A stretch of DNA of 64,000 bases. It comes from JABWCE01 sp964617955 (GTDB lineage: Bacteria > Bacteroidota > Bacteroidia > NS11-12g > UBA9320). This document shows positions 34,427-43,900 of this stretch, piece after piece; within the stretch, counting starts at the first letter, position 1; the number at the start of each line of letters is the position of its first letter. The translations under genes and the position numbers were made by a program. Below the pieces are notes generated by a model. It made no database searches. It was not told the origin of the DNA and was given only the letters and a program-made list of their open reading frames with translations. The stretch is taken from assembly GCA_964617955.1 (NCBI GenBank), contig CAZTXB010000003.1:1-64000 (forward strand), written 5' to 3'.

Positions 34427-35350
34427 TTATTGAAAATAAAAGGCCAGCAAGTTAACGGCACTGCTTACCTCCTGCGTGCCGGTTACCGACTTGTTTACCT
34501 GGCAGTTGCTGTTTCTGAGTTCCATAACATTTTGACATCCGGTATCGAGATTAATCATATAACTTACATTAATCTCTTTGTATTTATTAAGAAAATCCAG
34601 TGCCTTTTTAGATGAATTGTAAAGCGAATTGCTTGAAGGACAATTCAGTATTATATTATACCATTGTCCATCGGCATCGCTTCCCATGGCGAAAAAACGC
34701 CTCTCCCTTTTGGCTGTGTTTGAGTTGGTTGAAGAGATCTTTAAGTTGTTTTTATAAACCAGTAAGTGTGTTTGAAAAATTGTGGCTTCTTGCTTTTTAG
34801 CCCATTCCATAAAATCATCAAGGTCATAAGGCGATTTGCGGAGGTCAAATTTTCGTTTTTCATCAATGCCTCCTCCTTTGAGTGTGAGGTCACCTGACGC
34901 AAGATTAGAAACGACGATGCCACCATCCGATCCTCCCGATGGATACACAATGGCGAGGGCATCCATTTTGTGGTTAATTAAATTTTGATTGACGGGTACT
35001 CCATGATCTATAGTGAGGCCCACAGGCTTGGCCGTCTCAGGATTATCGCATTGGTCCATGTAGGTACCGCTGGATACCAAAACTAAATTTTGAACCCTAG
35101 CGCTCCAATCGATATACCTTTTATAAACACTCTTGCCATTATCGGGGGCTGCAAAGTATTTTGCTCTTATTCTTTCATTTTTTTTGTTCATTAAAATCAC
35201 CGTGTAGGTCTCGTTATCGTATTTGGAAGACGATAATTCTACATAGGTTTCATCATAACATTGTCTTTTTGTTAATTCAACACTTAAAACATTCAGGGAA
35301 ATACAAACTAAAATAAAGAACAGCGTAAAGAGTAGTAGTCTGTTTCTCAT
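34427..35350 (-). CDS. Exported protein, possible divergent phosphodiester-glycosidase-like fold
   Basis: A 307-residue protein with a signal peptide (MRNRLLLFTLFFILVCISLN). I do not recognise it firmly. Its layout recalls DUF2233/NAGPA proteins: a mid-domain ALAIVYPSGGSDGGIVVSN segment, a FQTHLLVYKNNLKI strand pair, RRFFAMGSDADGQWYNIIL, and a late MINLDTGCQNVMELRNSNC where the family usually has an LDGG(S/A) turn. Four cysteines occur late in the protein (CPSS, GCQN, NSNC) and early (RQCYDE). It overlaps the upstream 251-residue ORF by 4 nt (ATGA) and sits 1 nt before the LamG/HYR gene, so it is translated in concert with both. The assignment is low confidence. Confidence 0.6.
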   Translation of the reverse strand: MRNRLLLFTLFFILVCISLNVLSVELTKRQCYDETYVELSSSKYDNETYTVILMNKKNERIRAKYFAAPDNGKSVYKRYIDWSARVQNLVLVSSGTYMDQCDNPETAKPVGLTIDHGVPVNQNLINHKMDALAIVYPSGGSDGGIVVSNLASGDLTLKGGGIDEKRKFDLRKSPYDLDDFMEWAKKQEATIFQTHLLVYKNNLKISSTNSNTAKRERRFFAMGSDADGQWYNIILNCPSSNSLYNSSKKALDFLNKYKEINVSYMINLDTGCQNVMELRNSNCQVNKSVTGTQEVSSAVNLLAFYFQ

Positions 35351-36102
35351 GGTCTTTTAAAAATATTTATGATAGCACAATAATAGGCGTAAAGTGTAAA
35401 GAGGCCAAGGATGAGCAATACAATTTTAAATCCGGTTCCGGTTCCAAACCAAAATCTCTTGGCCAGGTAGGCCCACTTTTGCCTATTTAAATTTTGTAGA
35501 ATTTTTGTGGTTGTAGTTAACCTAAGGTCAGGAGGATAGTGCATCGACGTGCATTTAGCCACCAGGAAATTGAATTGAAACTCCAAAGACAAATCTTTGT
35601 TGGCATCGTAATACTGACTCAGTTTATTGGCTACATAATTGTACCAATGGCGGTGTATGACCCGGTAAAATTTTTGATGCTCGGTATCCAGTTCCTTGGC
35701 ATAGTAAAATTGATCAGCCCAATATAAAATAGCATGAAGGGAATCGAAATTGTAGTGCTTTAAACTCGGATCGATTTTCTTCTCCAAAGCGAGGGTTAAA
35801 GTACTCGCCAGAAGCCTTCGGTTGGATTCAGGTTGACTATTGAGGCTATCCAAGGTTTGTAAATCACTGAGGATGTTAGAGAGCTTACAATAATTCCCCG
35901 ATTGAAGATAGGTAATGGTATCAAAAGTCAGACTTTCGCCCTCTTTAATTTCAGTGCAAAGCTTGGATACCTCTATGTAATTATCTGAGGAACATTCTTG
36001 TACTTCTTTAATCTCATAATTTGATTTTTGAGGAGATGAGATTAGGTAAATAACTAAAAGAAGTAAGATAAGAGCAGGAACGAGAGCAGCTATTTTTCTC
36101 AT
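35347..36102 (-). CDS. Two-helix membrane protein of unknown function
   Basis: A 251-residue protein with a membrane helix at each end: residues about 5-22 (AALVPALILLLLVIYLIS) and 223-245 (GFKIVLLILGLFTLYAYYCA). The 195 residues between are mainly helical and charged (SNRRLLASTLTLALEKKIDP) and most likely face the periplasm, with a short basic cytoplasmic end (FKRP). No known domain is recognised. It overlaps both neighbours by 4 nt (ATGA on each side), so it is translationally coupled to the Ig/beta-barrel gene upstream and the exported protein downstream. It could hold the operon's products at the inner membrane; that is inference. Confidence 0.7.
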   Translation of the reverse strand: MRKIAALVPALILLLLVIYLISSPQKSNYEIKEVQECSSDNYIEVSKLCTEIKEGESLTFDTITYLQSGNYCKLSNILSDLQTLDSLNSQPESNRRLLASTLTLALEKKIDPSLKHYNFDSLHAILYWADQFYYAKELDTEHQKFYRVIHRHWYNYVANKLSQYYDANKDLSLEFQFNFLVAKCTSMHYPPDLRLTTTTKILQNLNRQKWAYLAKRFWFGTGTGFKIVLLILGLFTLYAYYCAIINIFKRP

Positions 36103-38372
36103 TTTTTGAACTTAATTTTATTAAATCGGTCCATATTTACAGCAATGGATGCCAAATAATTTAAATTATTTAAATCGATGGTATGTAGATCCTTTTTTAA
36201 GGTATTCGACATCAAATCTATTCTCAGTCTAACTCTGCTTTGCACCCAGTAATTAAGGCCAAGGCCAACGTTCCATTTCGACAAGTCTTTGTAATCTTTA
36301 AAAGCCAGAGCAGGAAACTTTCCGGGTAAGGTTCGGCTTAAATTGTATACCACATCAAAGGTTCCGGGCATTTTTGAGGGATCCTTGGTGTAGTAAGCCC
36401 CGAATCGAAATCCAAGGCTTAGCATTTCTCTCTTAAACGCGCCTTCGTAGGTATACATTCTCACAAAATTATCCGATGTAATGGTTTTGGTATACGCATT
36501 CGACTGGGAAGAGGTTTGGTATATTCCCAGAATCTTGATTCGTTTGAGCCCTAAGGCCAATTCGGCTCCATAATTAATGCGCTTATAGATATAATTTATT
36601 TCTGTTTCACTCAGAACGTCCTCTGTTTTATTGCCAAATAAAAATAAAGTGGTGGTCCCTTTTGCGAATCCCCCATATAAACCGAAACTGAGGTACTTAT
36701 TCATGACGGGATGAAGCACTAAATCGAACCTGTAACCTGAGGCGTTTACAAAATTGGTAAGGGTATCTCTTTGTAAAAGTTTGCCTGTTGAATCGCGCTT
36801 GGTAAATGGCATGGCTTGAAAAAATTCGGTATTTTCAATTCCGACTCCCAGTCCGAAATGATAGGCATATCCTAATTTAGGGGTGTATTGTTTTCTGAAG
36901 TAATGGTGTTTAACGGGGTTAATAAGCACAGAACTAGGTATGGTCTTATTGCAATCGCCTTTGGCCAATACATAATAATTCGCTTTTTTTCTGGGTCGAA
37001 TGGTCAGGGTTTCTCCTTTGCCTATAAATTTCCCTTTGGGATAGGACCCTTTATACCAGCGCCACTCGGCATTTTTTCCCAAATAGCCTCCTTGCAGAGA
37101 AAGCGTCGTATTTTTCCGCTTGAGTATTTTTCCGCTGTCGGGCACTGTTAAGATTTTTTCCGGAGCAACTGATTTTTGATTTACGGTAACCGTGCATTGA
37201 ACGCATTGAGTGACCTTGCACTGTCCCTCGGCCCTGACAAAGATTAAGGCGGTGCTGTCCAGATTAATAGTTATTTGAGGGCCGCTTCCGATGGCAACGT
37301 CGCCGCAAAAATCTCTCGACCATACCCACTTTGCATCGGCTGAAAGTCCTTTATCGCTCATGGAAAGCGTTACACTGTCGCCTTCGCAAACAGAGGATGA
37401 GGAGAGGCGTATTGAATCGGTAGGTTCGCTGGAGACGTCCATGGGAATAACCTCAATAAAAGCACAGGCCGTTACATTGGTTTTGCCCTCAGCCCTCACA
37501 TAATATCTGGTTTTTTGTGTTGGAATAATGGTGATATAATTTCCAATGCCAATAAAATTTCCGTTGCAGCTGTCTTCATACCATTTCCATGACGCACCAA
37601 CGCCCAGATGTCCTCCTGTTACCTTCAAGGTATTCGGTGTGCCTTTACAGGGAGGAAATTTAATACTCACGCCGGACGGTTCACGACTGTTGGCATTCAC
37701 TTGTACCGTCAGCTGCCTACAGATAGTGACATTGTCTCTACCTTCAGCCCTTACAAAATATGTGGTGGTTTCATCAGGCTGAAACTTAAAACTCAGTCCT
37801 TTTCCCAAAGCTTCCCCTCCACAGGAGTCTTCATACCAAACCCATTCAGCGCCTTCTCCAAGCACACCTCCGCTCACCGAAAGCAGTACCGATTCACCAT
37901 AGCTGATTCGATTTTTGCCCAGAATGGCTTTGGCCTCTACCGATTTAAAGATGCCCAAGGTTCCTGACCCGCTTCTTTGGGTAAACTCCCCATCCACATC
38001 GTAATACATTTTGTCCAGTGACATGGCCGTAAAAATATCGTCGATAGATTCATTTGGAATTTCTGAAGCAACTCCCCCACCTTCCTGCCAAACCGGAACA
38101 GAGTTTTGTTGATAATATTGCAGTCCATTGCAATCGGTATACTCCATTTTCCAGTTTACAAAAAAGGCATAGCTTTTAAGTTGACCCTTGACCCGGGTTC
38201 TAAATTTATATTTTTTGCCGCCCGCATCACAGCTGTTATCGGAAAGACGAAACTGCACTTCTACGGAAGTCGCGCTGTCGTTATAAATTTCCTCCCATGC
38301 CTCCCAACCGGTTTGGGCATGAATTTGATGAAAGAAAAAAGTCAAAAAAATTAGTAGAAAATGAATCCTCAT
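36099..38372 (-). CDS. Secreted Ig-repeat protein with C-terminal beta-barrel-like domain
   Basis: A 757-residue exported protein, first in a five-gene operon. Signal peptide at 1-19 (MRIHFLLIFLTFFFHQIHA). Residues 20-145 form a unique domain. Residues 146-485 are four Ig-like repeats with the core W-x-WYEDSCGG ... YYVRAEG (WVWYEDSC, WKWYEDSC, WVWSRDFC, WRWYKGSY), the last one losing the Cys. Residues about 495-757 show alternating aromatic strands (YAYHFGLGVGIENTEFF, KYLSFGLYGGFAKGTTTLFL, WNVGLGLNYWVQSRVRLRI), suggesting an outer-membrane beta-barrel. The protein may therefore sit in the outer membrane with the Ig repeats as a periplasmic or surface module. It overlaps the next gene by 4 nt. 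Confidence 0.8.
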   Translation of the reverse strand: MRIHFLLIFLTFFFHQIHAQTGWEAWEEIYNDSATSVEVQFRLSDNSCDAGGKKYKFRTRVKGQLKSYAFFVNWKMEYTDCNGLQYYQQNSVPVWQEGGGVASEIPNESIDDIFTAMSLDKMYYDVDGEFTQRSGSGTLGIFKSVEAKAILGKNRISYGESVLLSVSGGVLGEGAEWVWYEDSCGGEALGKGLSFKFQPDETTTYFVRAEGRDNVTICRQLTVQVNANSREPSGVSIKFPPCKGTPNTLKVTGGHLGVGASWKWYEDSCNGNFIGIGNYITIIPTQKTRYYVRAEGKTNVTACAFIEVIPMDVSSEPTDSIRLSSSSVCEGDSVTLSMSDKGLSADAKWVWSRDFCGDVAIGSGPQITINLDSTALIFVRAEGQCKVTQCVQCTVTVNQKSVAPEKILTVPDSGKILKRKNTTLSLQGGYLGKNAEWRWYKGSYPKGKFIGKGETLTIRPRKKANYYVLAKGDCNKTIPSSVLINPVKHHYFRKQYTPKLGYAYHFGLGVGIENTEFFQAMPFTKRDSTGKLLQRDTLTNFVNASGYRFDLVLHPVMNKYLSFGLYGGFAKGTTTLFLFGNKTEDVLSETEINYIYKRINYGAELALGLKRIKILGIYQTSSQSNAYTKTITSDNFVRMYTYEGAFKREMLSLGFRFGAYYTKDPSKMPGTFDVVYNLSRTLPGKFPALAFKDYKDLSKWNVGLGLNYWVQSRVRLRIDLMSNTLKKDLHTIDLNNLNYLASIAVNMDRFNKIKFKK
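36918..37937 (-). repeat. Four tandem Ig-like repeats (protein level)
   Basis: Four units of about 85 codons, residues 146-485 of the encoded protein. Each carries a GG-x-LG-x-x-A-x-W-x-W centre and an FVRAEG-type closing strand. Units 1 and 2 are most alike (YEDSC), and unit 4 is most diverged. Confidence 0.8.
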
Positions 38373-38430
38373 TTGGGGTCATTCAAAATTAACATAAATA
38401 GTGACGTATAAACTCAAAAAAACTGTGACC

Positions 38431-38438
38431 CAAAGTTA
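38431..38438 (-). promoter_or_regulatory. -7 promoter element TAACTTTG for the envelope operon
   Basis: TAACTTTG on the minus strand lies 58 nt before the ATG of the first gene (38372) of the five-gene operon. It fits TAnnTTTG; the longer leader contrasts with several genes nearby. Confidence 0.5.
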
Positions 38439-38477
38439 TGACAGAGATTTAATTTATCCATAAAAAGTTTAAAGTTT

Positions 38478-39644
38478 TCAGAGCATTTGAATAATTTGAC
38501 TTTTCAGTTCTTCAATATTTTCATTTTTAAGGGCAGAAATAAACACCACAGGTGAATTTTCTTTAGCCATCCAACTTTTTTTCAATAAGTTAATGTCATA
38601 GATGGTGGTATCCTCAAAAATATCGTCATGGGTTGCATTGGGCTTGTATTGGTCAATTTTATTGAACACAATGATGCTCTTTTTTTCAGCAGCACCCAAC
38701 TCGTCGAGGGTGGCTTTAACCACCTCCATTTGCTCTTCAAATCCGGGATGAGAAACATCCACCACATGAAGCAATATATCGGCATCTAAAACCTCATCAA
38801 GCGTAGATTTGAAACTTTCAACCAGTTGATGGGGAAGCTTTCTGATAAAACCAACGGTATCCGATAGGATAAAAACAATTGGTGCTTTCATAGGGTCCGG
38901 GTTGGGGAAAACCACTTTTCGCGCTGTGGAATCCAGGGTGGCAAAAAGCTTATTTTCGGCCAATACGCCGGCCTTTGTTATCAAATTCATGATGGTCGAC
39001 TTGCCCACATTGGTATATCCCACCAACGCAATTTTTGACATTGCGCTGCGGTTTTTACGCCGAATCTGGTTTTGGCTGTCCAATTCCTTCAATTTGGCCT
39101 TAAGCAGAGAAATGGTATGCCTGATCGCCCTTCGGTCGGTTTCAATCTCCTTTTCACCGGCTCCCCTTTGCCCTATACCCCCTTTTTGTCGGTCGAGATG
39201 TCCCCACATTCGGGTAAGACGGGGCAAAAGGTATTCGTTTCGGGCCAACTCAACCTGGTTTTTGGCCGTGGCAGTTCTGGCATTTTTAGCAAAAATATCC
39301 AGAATGAGCATGCTGCGGTCAATAATCTTACATTTGAGTTCATCCTCTAAATTGCGGGTTTGAGAAGGGCTGAGTTCATCGTCGAATATGGCCACATCTA
39401 TTTCGTAGTCCTTAATATAGTCAGCCAATTCCTTGAGTTTCCCTTCACCCAAGTAGGTTTTAGGATGGGGGCGTTCAAGTTTTTGTGTAAATACTTTGAT
39501 GCTTTCAGCACCTGCAGTTTCGGCCAAAAAAGCCAATTCTTCCAGGTATTCCGTGCTTTTTCCCTTGGCGTATTTATACAAGTCGGCTCCCACCAGAATC
39601 GCCCGTTCCGGTTTAACTGATGTGTCAAAAATTTTACCTTTCAA
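38478..39644 (-). CDS. hflX: GTPase HflX
   Basis: A ribosome-associated GTPase that splits stalled or hibernating ribosomes in characterised species. Signatures: an N-terminal HflX domain (AILVGADLYKY, KTYLGEGKLKELADYI, FDDELSPSQTRNLE), the linker GQRGAGEKEIETDRR, then G1 GYTNVGKST, G2 LFATLDSTAR, G3 DTVGF and G4 FNKID. The C-terminus ends VVFISALKNENIEELKSQI. The frame is open to a TTG at 39665, but a perfect TATCTTTG box covers 39650-39657 inside that extension. I therefore place the start at the TTG at 39644 (giving KGKIFDTSVKPERAILVG), only 5 nt after the box; the initiation codon remains uncertain. It is a single-gene unit. Confidence 0.93.
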   Translation of the reverse strand: MKGKIFDTSVKPERAILVGADLYKYAKGKSTEYLEELAFLAETAGAESIKVFTQKLERPHPKTYLGEGKLKELADYIKDYEIDVAIFDDELSPSQTRNLEDELKCKIIDRSMLILDIFAKNARTATAKNQVELARNEYLLPRLTRMWGHLDRQKGGIGQRGAGEKEIETDRRAIRHTISLLKAKLKELDSQNQIRRKNRSAMSKIALVGYTNVGKSTIMNLITKAGVLAENKLFATLDSTARKVVFPNPDPMKAPIVFILSDTVGFIRKLPHQLVESFKSTLDEVLDADILLHVVDVSHPGFEEQMEVVKATLDELGAAEKKSIIVFNKIDQYKPNATHDDIFEDTTIYDINLLKKSWMAKENSPVVFISALKNENIEELKSQIIQML

Positions 39645-39649
39645 GCAGG

Positions 39650-39657
39650 CAAAGATA
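39650..39657 (-). promoter_or_regulatory. -7 promoter element TATCTTTG for hflX
   Basis: A perfect TAnnTTTG match on the minus strand. It lies 5 nt before the TTG at 39644 and would be inside the coding region if the TTG at 39665 were used. Confidence 0.55.
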
Positions 39658-39857
39658 GAGGGCAAATGTTTTGGAAGGGTAACTTTGGATATTTAAAAGT
39701 TTTGCTCCGAAAAAAATCGAGCACATGAAAAAGGCCATTGTGATTTGTGATTAAATGCTAAAAATTGTTTTTGATTTTTAATCGCTTTTGATCCGGCTAA
39801 GAAGGATAAGCAAAATTAGCCGTAACTTTTTTTTTAGATATTCAGATGCCCGAATGC

Positions 39858-40592
39858 TTATATATCACCAAGTGCCGGTGGTGATGCTTTCTCCTGAGAT
39901 TCGGTATCGCCATTCAACTCGGTAGGATGAGTTTCGGGGTCCATTTCCGAAGTTTCGACATTTTCACTTTCTTCCATTTCGGTTTCCTCAACCTTGCTGC
40001 CAAAAAATCTTTTCTGAAAAACGATGATAGCAATCACGCCTGTGCTTATACTGGCATCGGCAATATTAAAAATGGGACGGAAAAAAGTGAAATTCTGCCC
40101 TCCCCAAAACGGGAACCAAGAAGGGTAATGGCTTTCTATAATGGGAAAGTATAGCATGTCGACCACTCTTCCCAAAAAGTATTTTCCCTTATCCATATCG
40201 TAAGTCACCAGATTCTCGAACCAAACCCCATAAAACATGCTGTCGATGATATTGCCAATGGCCCCGGCCAAAATGAGTGCAATGCAGGCTATGAGCCCTT
40301 TGTGTGCTTTAATACTTATTTGCTTCAGCAAATACCAGCAAATGCCTATCACAGCAAGGAGTCTGAAAATGGTGAGAATCAATTTGCCTACAATACCTCC
40401 CAGTTCTACCCCAAAGGCCATGCCATTGTTTTCGGTAAAGTGAAGGTAAAACCAATTGCCAATCATGGGCTTGGTTTCTCCGAGATACATATGATGTAAG
40501 ACCCAAATTTTAAGCCATTGGTCAAAGGCCAAAATTGCCACCAAAATGAAGGCAGCCATTAAGTACGTGTACTTCTTATCCGAATAATTCAA
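39858..40592 (-). CDS. lspA: Lipoprotein signal peptidase (signal peptidase II)
   Basis: This inner-membrane aspartic protease removes signal peptides from diacylglyceryl-prolipoproteins. The 244-residue protein has four membrane helices and the conserved motifs FTENNGMAFG, GAIGNIIDSMFYG, GRVVDMLYF with catalytic Asp145, and FNIADASIS with catalytic Asp179. Two Bacteroidota features are a long insertion between the third and fourth helices (SHYPSWFPFWGGQNFTFF) and an acidic Glu/Thr-rich C-terminal tail after residue 200. It follows the TraR/DksA-like gene by 3 nt, in the common ileS-traR-lspA order. Confidence 0.95.
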   Translation of the reverse strand: MNYSDKKYTYLMAAFILVAILAFDQWLKIWVLHHMYLGETKPMIGNWFYLHFTENNGMAFGVELGGIVGKLILTIFRLLAVIGICWYLLKQISIKAHKGLIACIALILAGAIGNIIDSMFYGVWFENLVTYDMDKGKYFLGRVVDMLYFPIIESHYPSWFPFWGGQNFTFFRPIFNIADASISTGVIAIIVFQKRFFGSKVEETEMEESENVETSEMDPETHPTELNGDTESQEKASPPALGDI

Positions 40593-40595
40593 AGG

Positions 40596-40982
40596 TTATT
40601 TATATTGTTTTAGCTTGGCCTCTATGCTTTGAGTGGTATGTGGAACGGCGTACAACCTCTCTTTGGGAATGAGTTTGCCAGTGACTTTACAAATGCCGTA
40701 AGTTTTGTTTTCAATACGCAAAAGGGCCATTTCAAGGTTGTCAATAAATTTCCTTTGGCGGCCGGCGAGCTGTGAGTTGCTTTCCTTTAACAAAGTTGAG
40801 CTGCCGTCTTCCATGGTTTTGTAAACACTTCCTGTGTCGTCAGTTCCATTGGAGTTGTTGGCCGACTCCGATAGGTCTTTTAATTCTGCTTTGGCAGAAT
40901 CAAGTTTTTTTAGAATGAGCTCTTTAAATTCTTGTAATTCAGCATCATTATATCTGCTGCGCTCTTTGTTTTCAATTTCCAT
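40596..40982 (-). CDS. TraR/DksA-like protein without a zinc-binding cysteine set
   Basis: A 128-residue protein of the TraR/DksA C4 zinc-finger family. The N-terminal half is a helical hairpin (LKKLDSAKAELKDLSESANN, FIDNLEMALLRIENKTYG) and the C-terminal region has the family shape YGICKVTGKLIPKERLYAVP. Only one of the four zinc cysteines is kept (ICKVTG, and no CxxC later), so it cannot form the normal zinc site. This degenerate version is common in Bacteroidota. DksA proteins bind RNA polymerase through the secondary channel; whether this one does is unknown. Its start overlaps ileS by 11 nt and lspA follows at 3 nt. Confidence 0.85.
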   Translation of the reverse strand: MEIENKERSRYNDAELQEFKELILKKLDSAKAELKDLSESANNSNGTDDTGSVYKTMEDGSSTLLKESNSQLAGRQRKFIDNLEMALLRIENKTYGICKVTGKLIPKERLYAVPHTTQSIEAKLKQYK

Positions 40983-43900
40983 AAACTTTATTTATTCTTA
41001 TTTTTACTTCAATTCCATTAATATCTATAGATTCAACATCCTTTATTTCTCCCGTTTCAATGGACAGAGCTAAAATTTCGTTGCAAATATAATTTTTGAA
41101 TGTCAACAAGGCGCTATCTAATTCAGGATGTGGAGTAATAGTGACATTAATCCTATCATTTACCTCAAAGCCACTGTCTTTGCGCAGGTTTTGAATTTTA
41201 TTCACAACTTCTCTTGCATAACCTTCATGCAACAAAGCTTCCGACAAATTGAGATCGAGCGCAACAGTAATTTTTCCATTCACCGCCACTTGCCATCCTT
41301 CTACATCCTTGGTCATAATCTCCACTTCCTCCTGATGTATGATAAACGGTCCCTGGCTTGTATTTATTTCTATCTTTCCATTTTGCTGAAGTGCATTGAT
41401 TTCTTTCTCAGTAAAACCTGAAATGGCAGCGCTTATTTCCTTCATGCCTGAACCGGCTCGTGGGCCCAATTTTTTAAAATCAGGTTTGGCCGATTTTATG
41501 ATGATCGATTCCTCTCCGTCGTGCAAAAAGTTAATTTCTTTCACATTTACTTCCGACATGATCAGGTCCTTAACTTCGTTGATCTGCTTTTCGAATGCGG
41601 CATCCAACACAGGCAATAAAATGCGCTGCAAGGGTTGTCGCACCTTTATTTTTTCCTTTTTTCGGATGGCCAAAACCATGCTGCAAATTTCCTGAGCCAG
41701 GCGCATTCTTTCCAACAAGGGTTTATTAATGAAGTCAGGCTCGGCTTTTACAAAATCGGTGAGGTGTACCGAAGGGTGCCTCAAGGGTGTATTTTTTTCA
41801 ATAGCAGCAGCCCTGATCGACGAGGTCATATTTTGATACAACCAATCGGCAAAGAAAGGAGCAATTGGGCTCATAAGCTGACTTACCACCAAGAGGCATT
41901 CCTGCAAAGTTTCAAATGCAGCCTGTTTGTCGGTAGAGGATTCACTTTTCCAGAAGCGACGGCGAGAAAGTCTAACGTACCAGTTGCTGAGGTTGTCGTT
42001 GACAAAATCCTGTATGGCTCTTGTGGCCACATGGGGCTCGTAGTTGTCCATGCTTTCTTCTACCTCTTCAATTAAAGTGTGAAGCGCAGAGAGTATCCAT
42101 TTGTCGAGTTCACTAATTTTTTCATAGGGAACCCGGTTAAATTCATAGTTGGTAAAACCATCAAGATTGGCGTAGAGGGCAAAGAAGGAATACGTGTTGT
42201 AAAGGGTCCCGAAAAATTTTCGCTGTGTTTCAGCCAGTCCTTCAATGTCAAATTTTAAATTTTCCCAAGGTGCGGCATTGCCTATGAGGTACCATCGGGT
42301 GGCATCTGCTCCATACTTGTCTACGGTAACAAAGGGGTCGACCGTGTTGCCAAGGCGCTTGCTCATTTTATTGCCGTCTTTGTCGAGGACCAACCCATTG
42401 GCCACAACATTTTTATAGGCCACTGAATCGAACAACATCGTGGCAATGGTATGCAAGGTAAAAAACCATCCGCGGGTTTGATCTACTCCTTCGGCTATAA
42501 AATCGGCTGGAAAAGCGGTATCAAATCCCTTTTTAAAAGGTTTAGGAGAGTGTTTACTTAAGTCAAGCCCCCACTGAGCATAAGGCATGGCCCCACTGTC
42601 GAACCATACGTCTATGAGATCGCTTTCGCGTTTCATTGCTTTTCCGGTCGGCGATACCAACACAATATTATCGACATAAGGTCTGTGTAAATCCAAACCA
42701 TGTCCGCTGTCCAAATCGCGTTCATTCATAAAACCGGCCTTCACCGATTTTTGGGCCTCCTGTTTCAATTCATCAATCGATCCTACGCAAAGCTCTTCCG
42801 CTCCATCTTCGGTACGCCATATGGGCAAGGGAGTGCCCCAATAACGGCTTCGACTGAGGTTCCAGTCGACCAGATTTTCCAACCAATTCCCAAATCGGCC
42901 CTCACCGGTATGTTCCGGCTTCCAGTTAATGGTTTTGTTTAAAGCGATTAACTTATCTTTAACTGCCGTTGTTTTAATAAACCAACTCTCTAAAGGGTAA
43001 TAGAGTATAGGTTTATCGGTACGCCAGCAGTGCGGATAGCTGTGTTCATATTTTTCAACCTTAAAGGCTTTGTTCTCTTCCTTCAGCTTTATGGCCAATT
43101 CCACATCCACTGATTTTTCAGGAGGATTGGGGTAATATTCATTTTTGACGTATCGCCCTGCAAATTCGCCCATCTCCGACACGAACTTTCCTTGCAAATC
43201 GACCAGAGGTACCGGTTTGCCTTCGCTGTTCAAAACCAGCATGGCGGGAACGCCTGCCTGCTTGGCCACTCTGGCATCATCGGCTCCAAAAGTGGGAGCG
43301 ATGTGTACAATCCCTGTTCCTTCTTCTGTGCTTACAAAATCGCCTGCAATGACCTGAAATGCATTTTCAGTATTTTCATGCGGCAAAGCATAAGCCAACA
43401 ATTGTTCATAACGGCTTCCTATGAGTGCGTTGCCTTTGCAAGAACCCAAAATTTTCCAGGGAATTTCCTTTTGACCGGGCTCATACGCGTTAAAGGCAAG
43501 CTGGGCATTTTCGGTCTTAAAAAATTTGCCTATTAAATCGGTGGCCACTACAACAGCTATCGGTAAAAAAGTGTAGGGATTAAAGGTTTCAATCAGGCTG
43601 TAATCTATTTTTCGACCAACAGCCAGTGCTGTGTTCGATGGCAAAGTCCATGGCGTAGTGGTCCATGCCAGGAAAAATATTTCTGTATTTTCCGAAAGCT
43701 CAATACCAGAGAAAGGCAGGCCTGACTTTAGTTTAAATTGCGCCACCACAGTGGTATCCTTAATCATTTGATAGGTGCCGGGCTGATTGAGTTCATGCGA
43801 ACTCAGTCCTGTTCCGGCAGCCGGGGAATAGGGCTGTATGGTGTACCCTTTATAAAGAAATCCTTTTTTATAAAGTTCCTTCAATAAAAACCAGACGGTT

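Noticed and set aside
41635..42075. Antisense ORF inside ileS
   Set aside because: It lies opposite the conserved ileS C-terminal half with no motif of its own.
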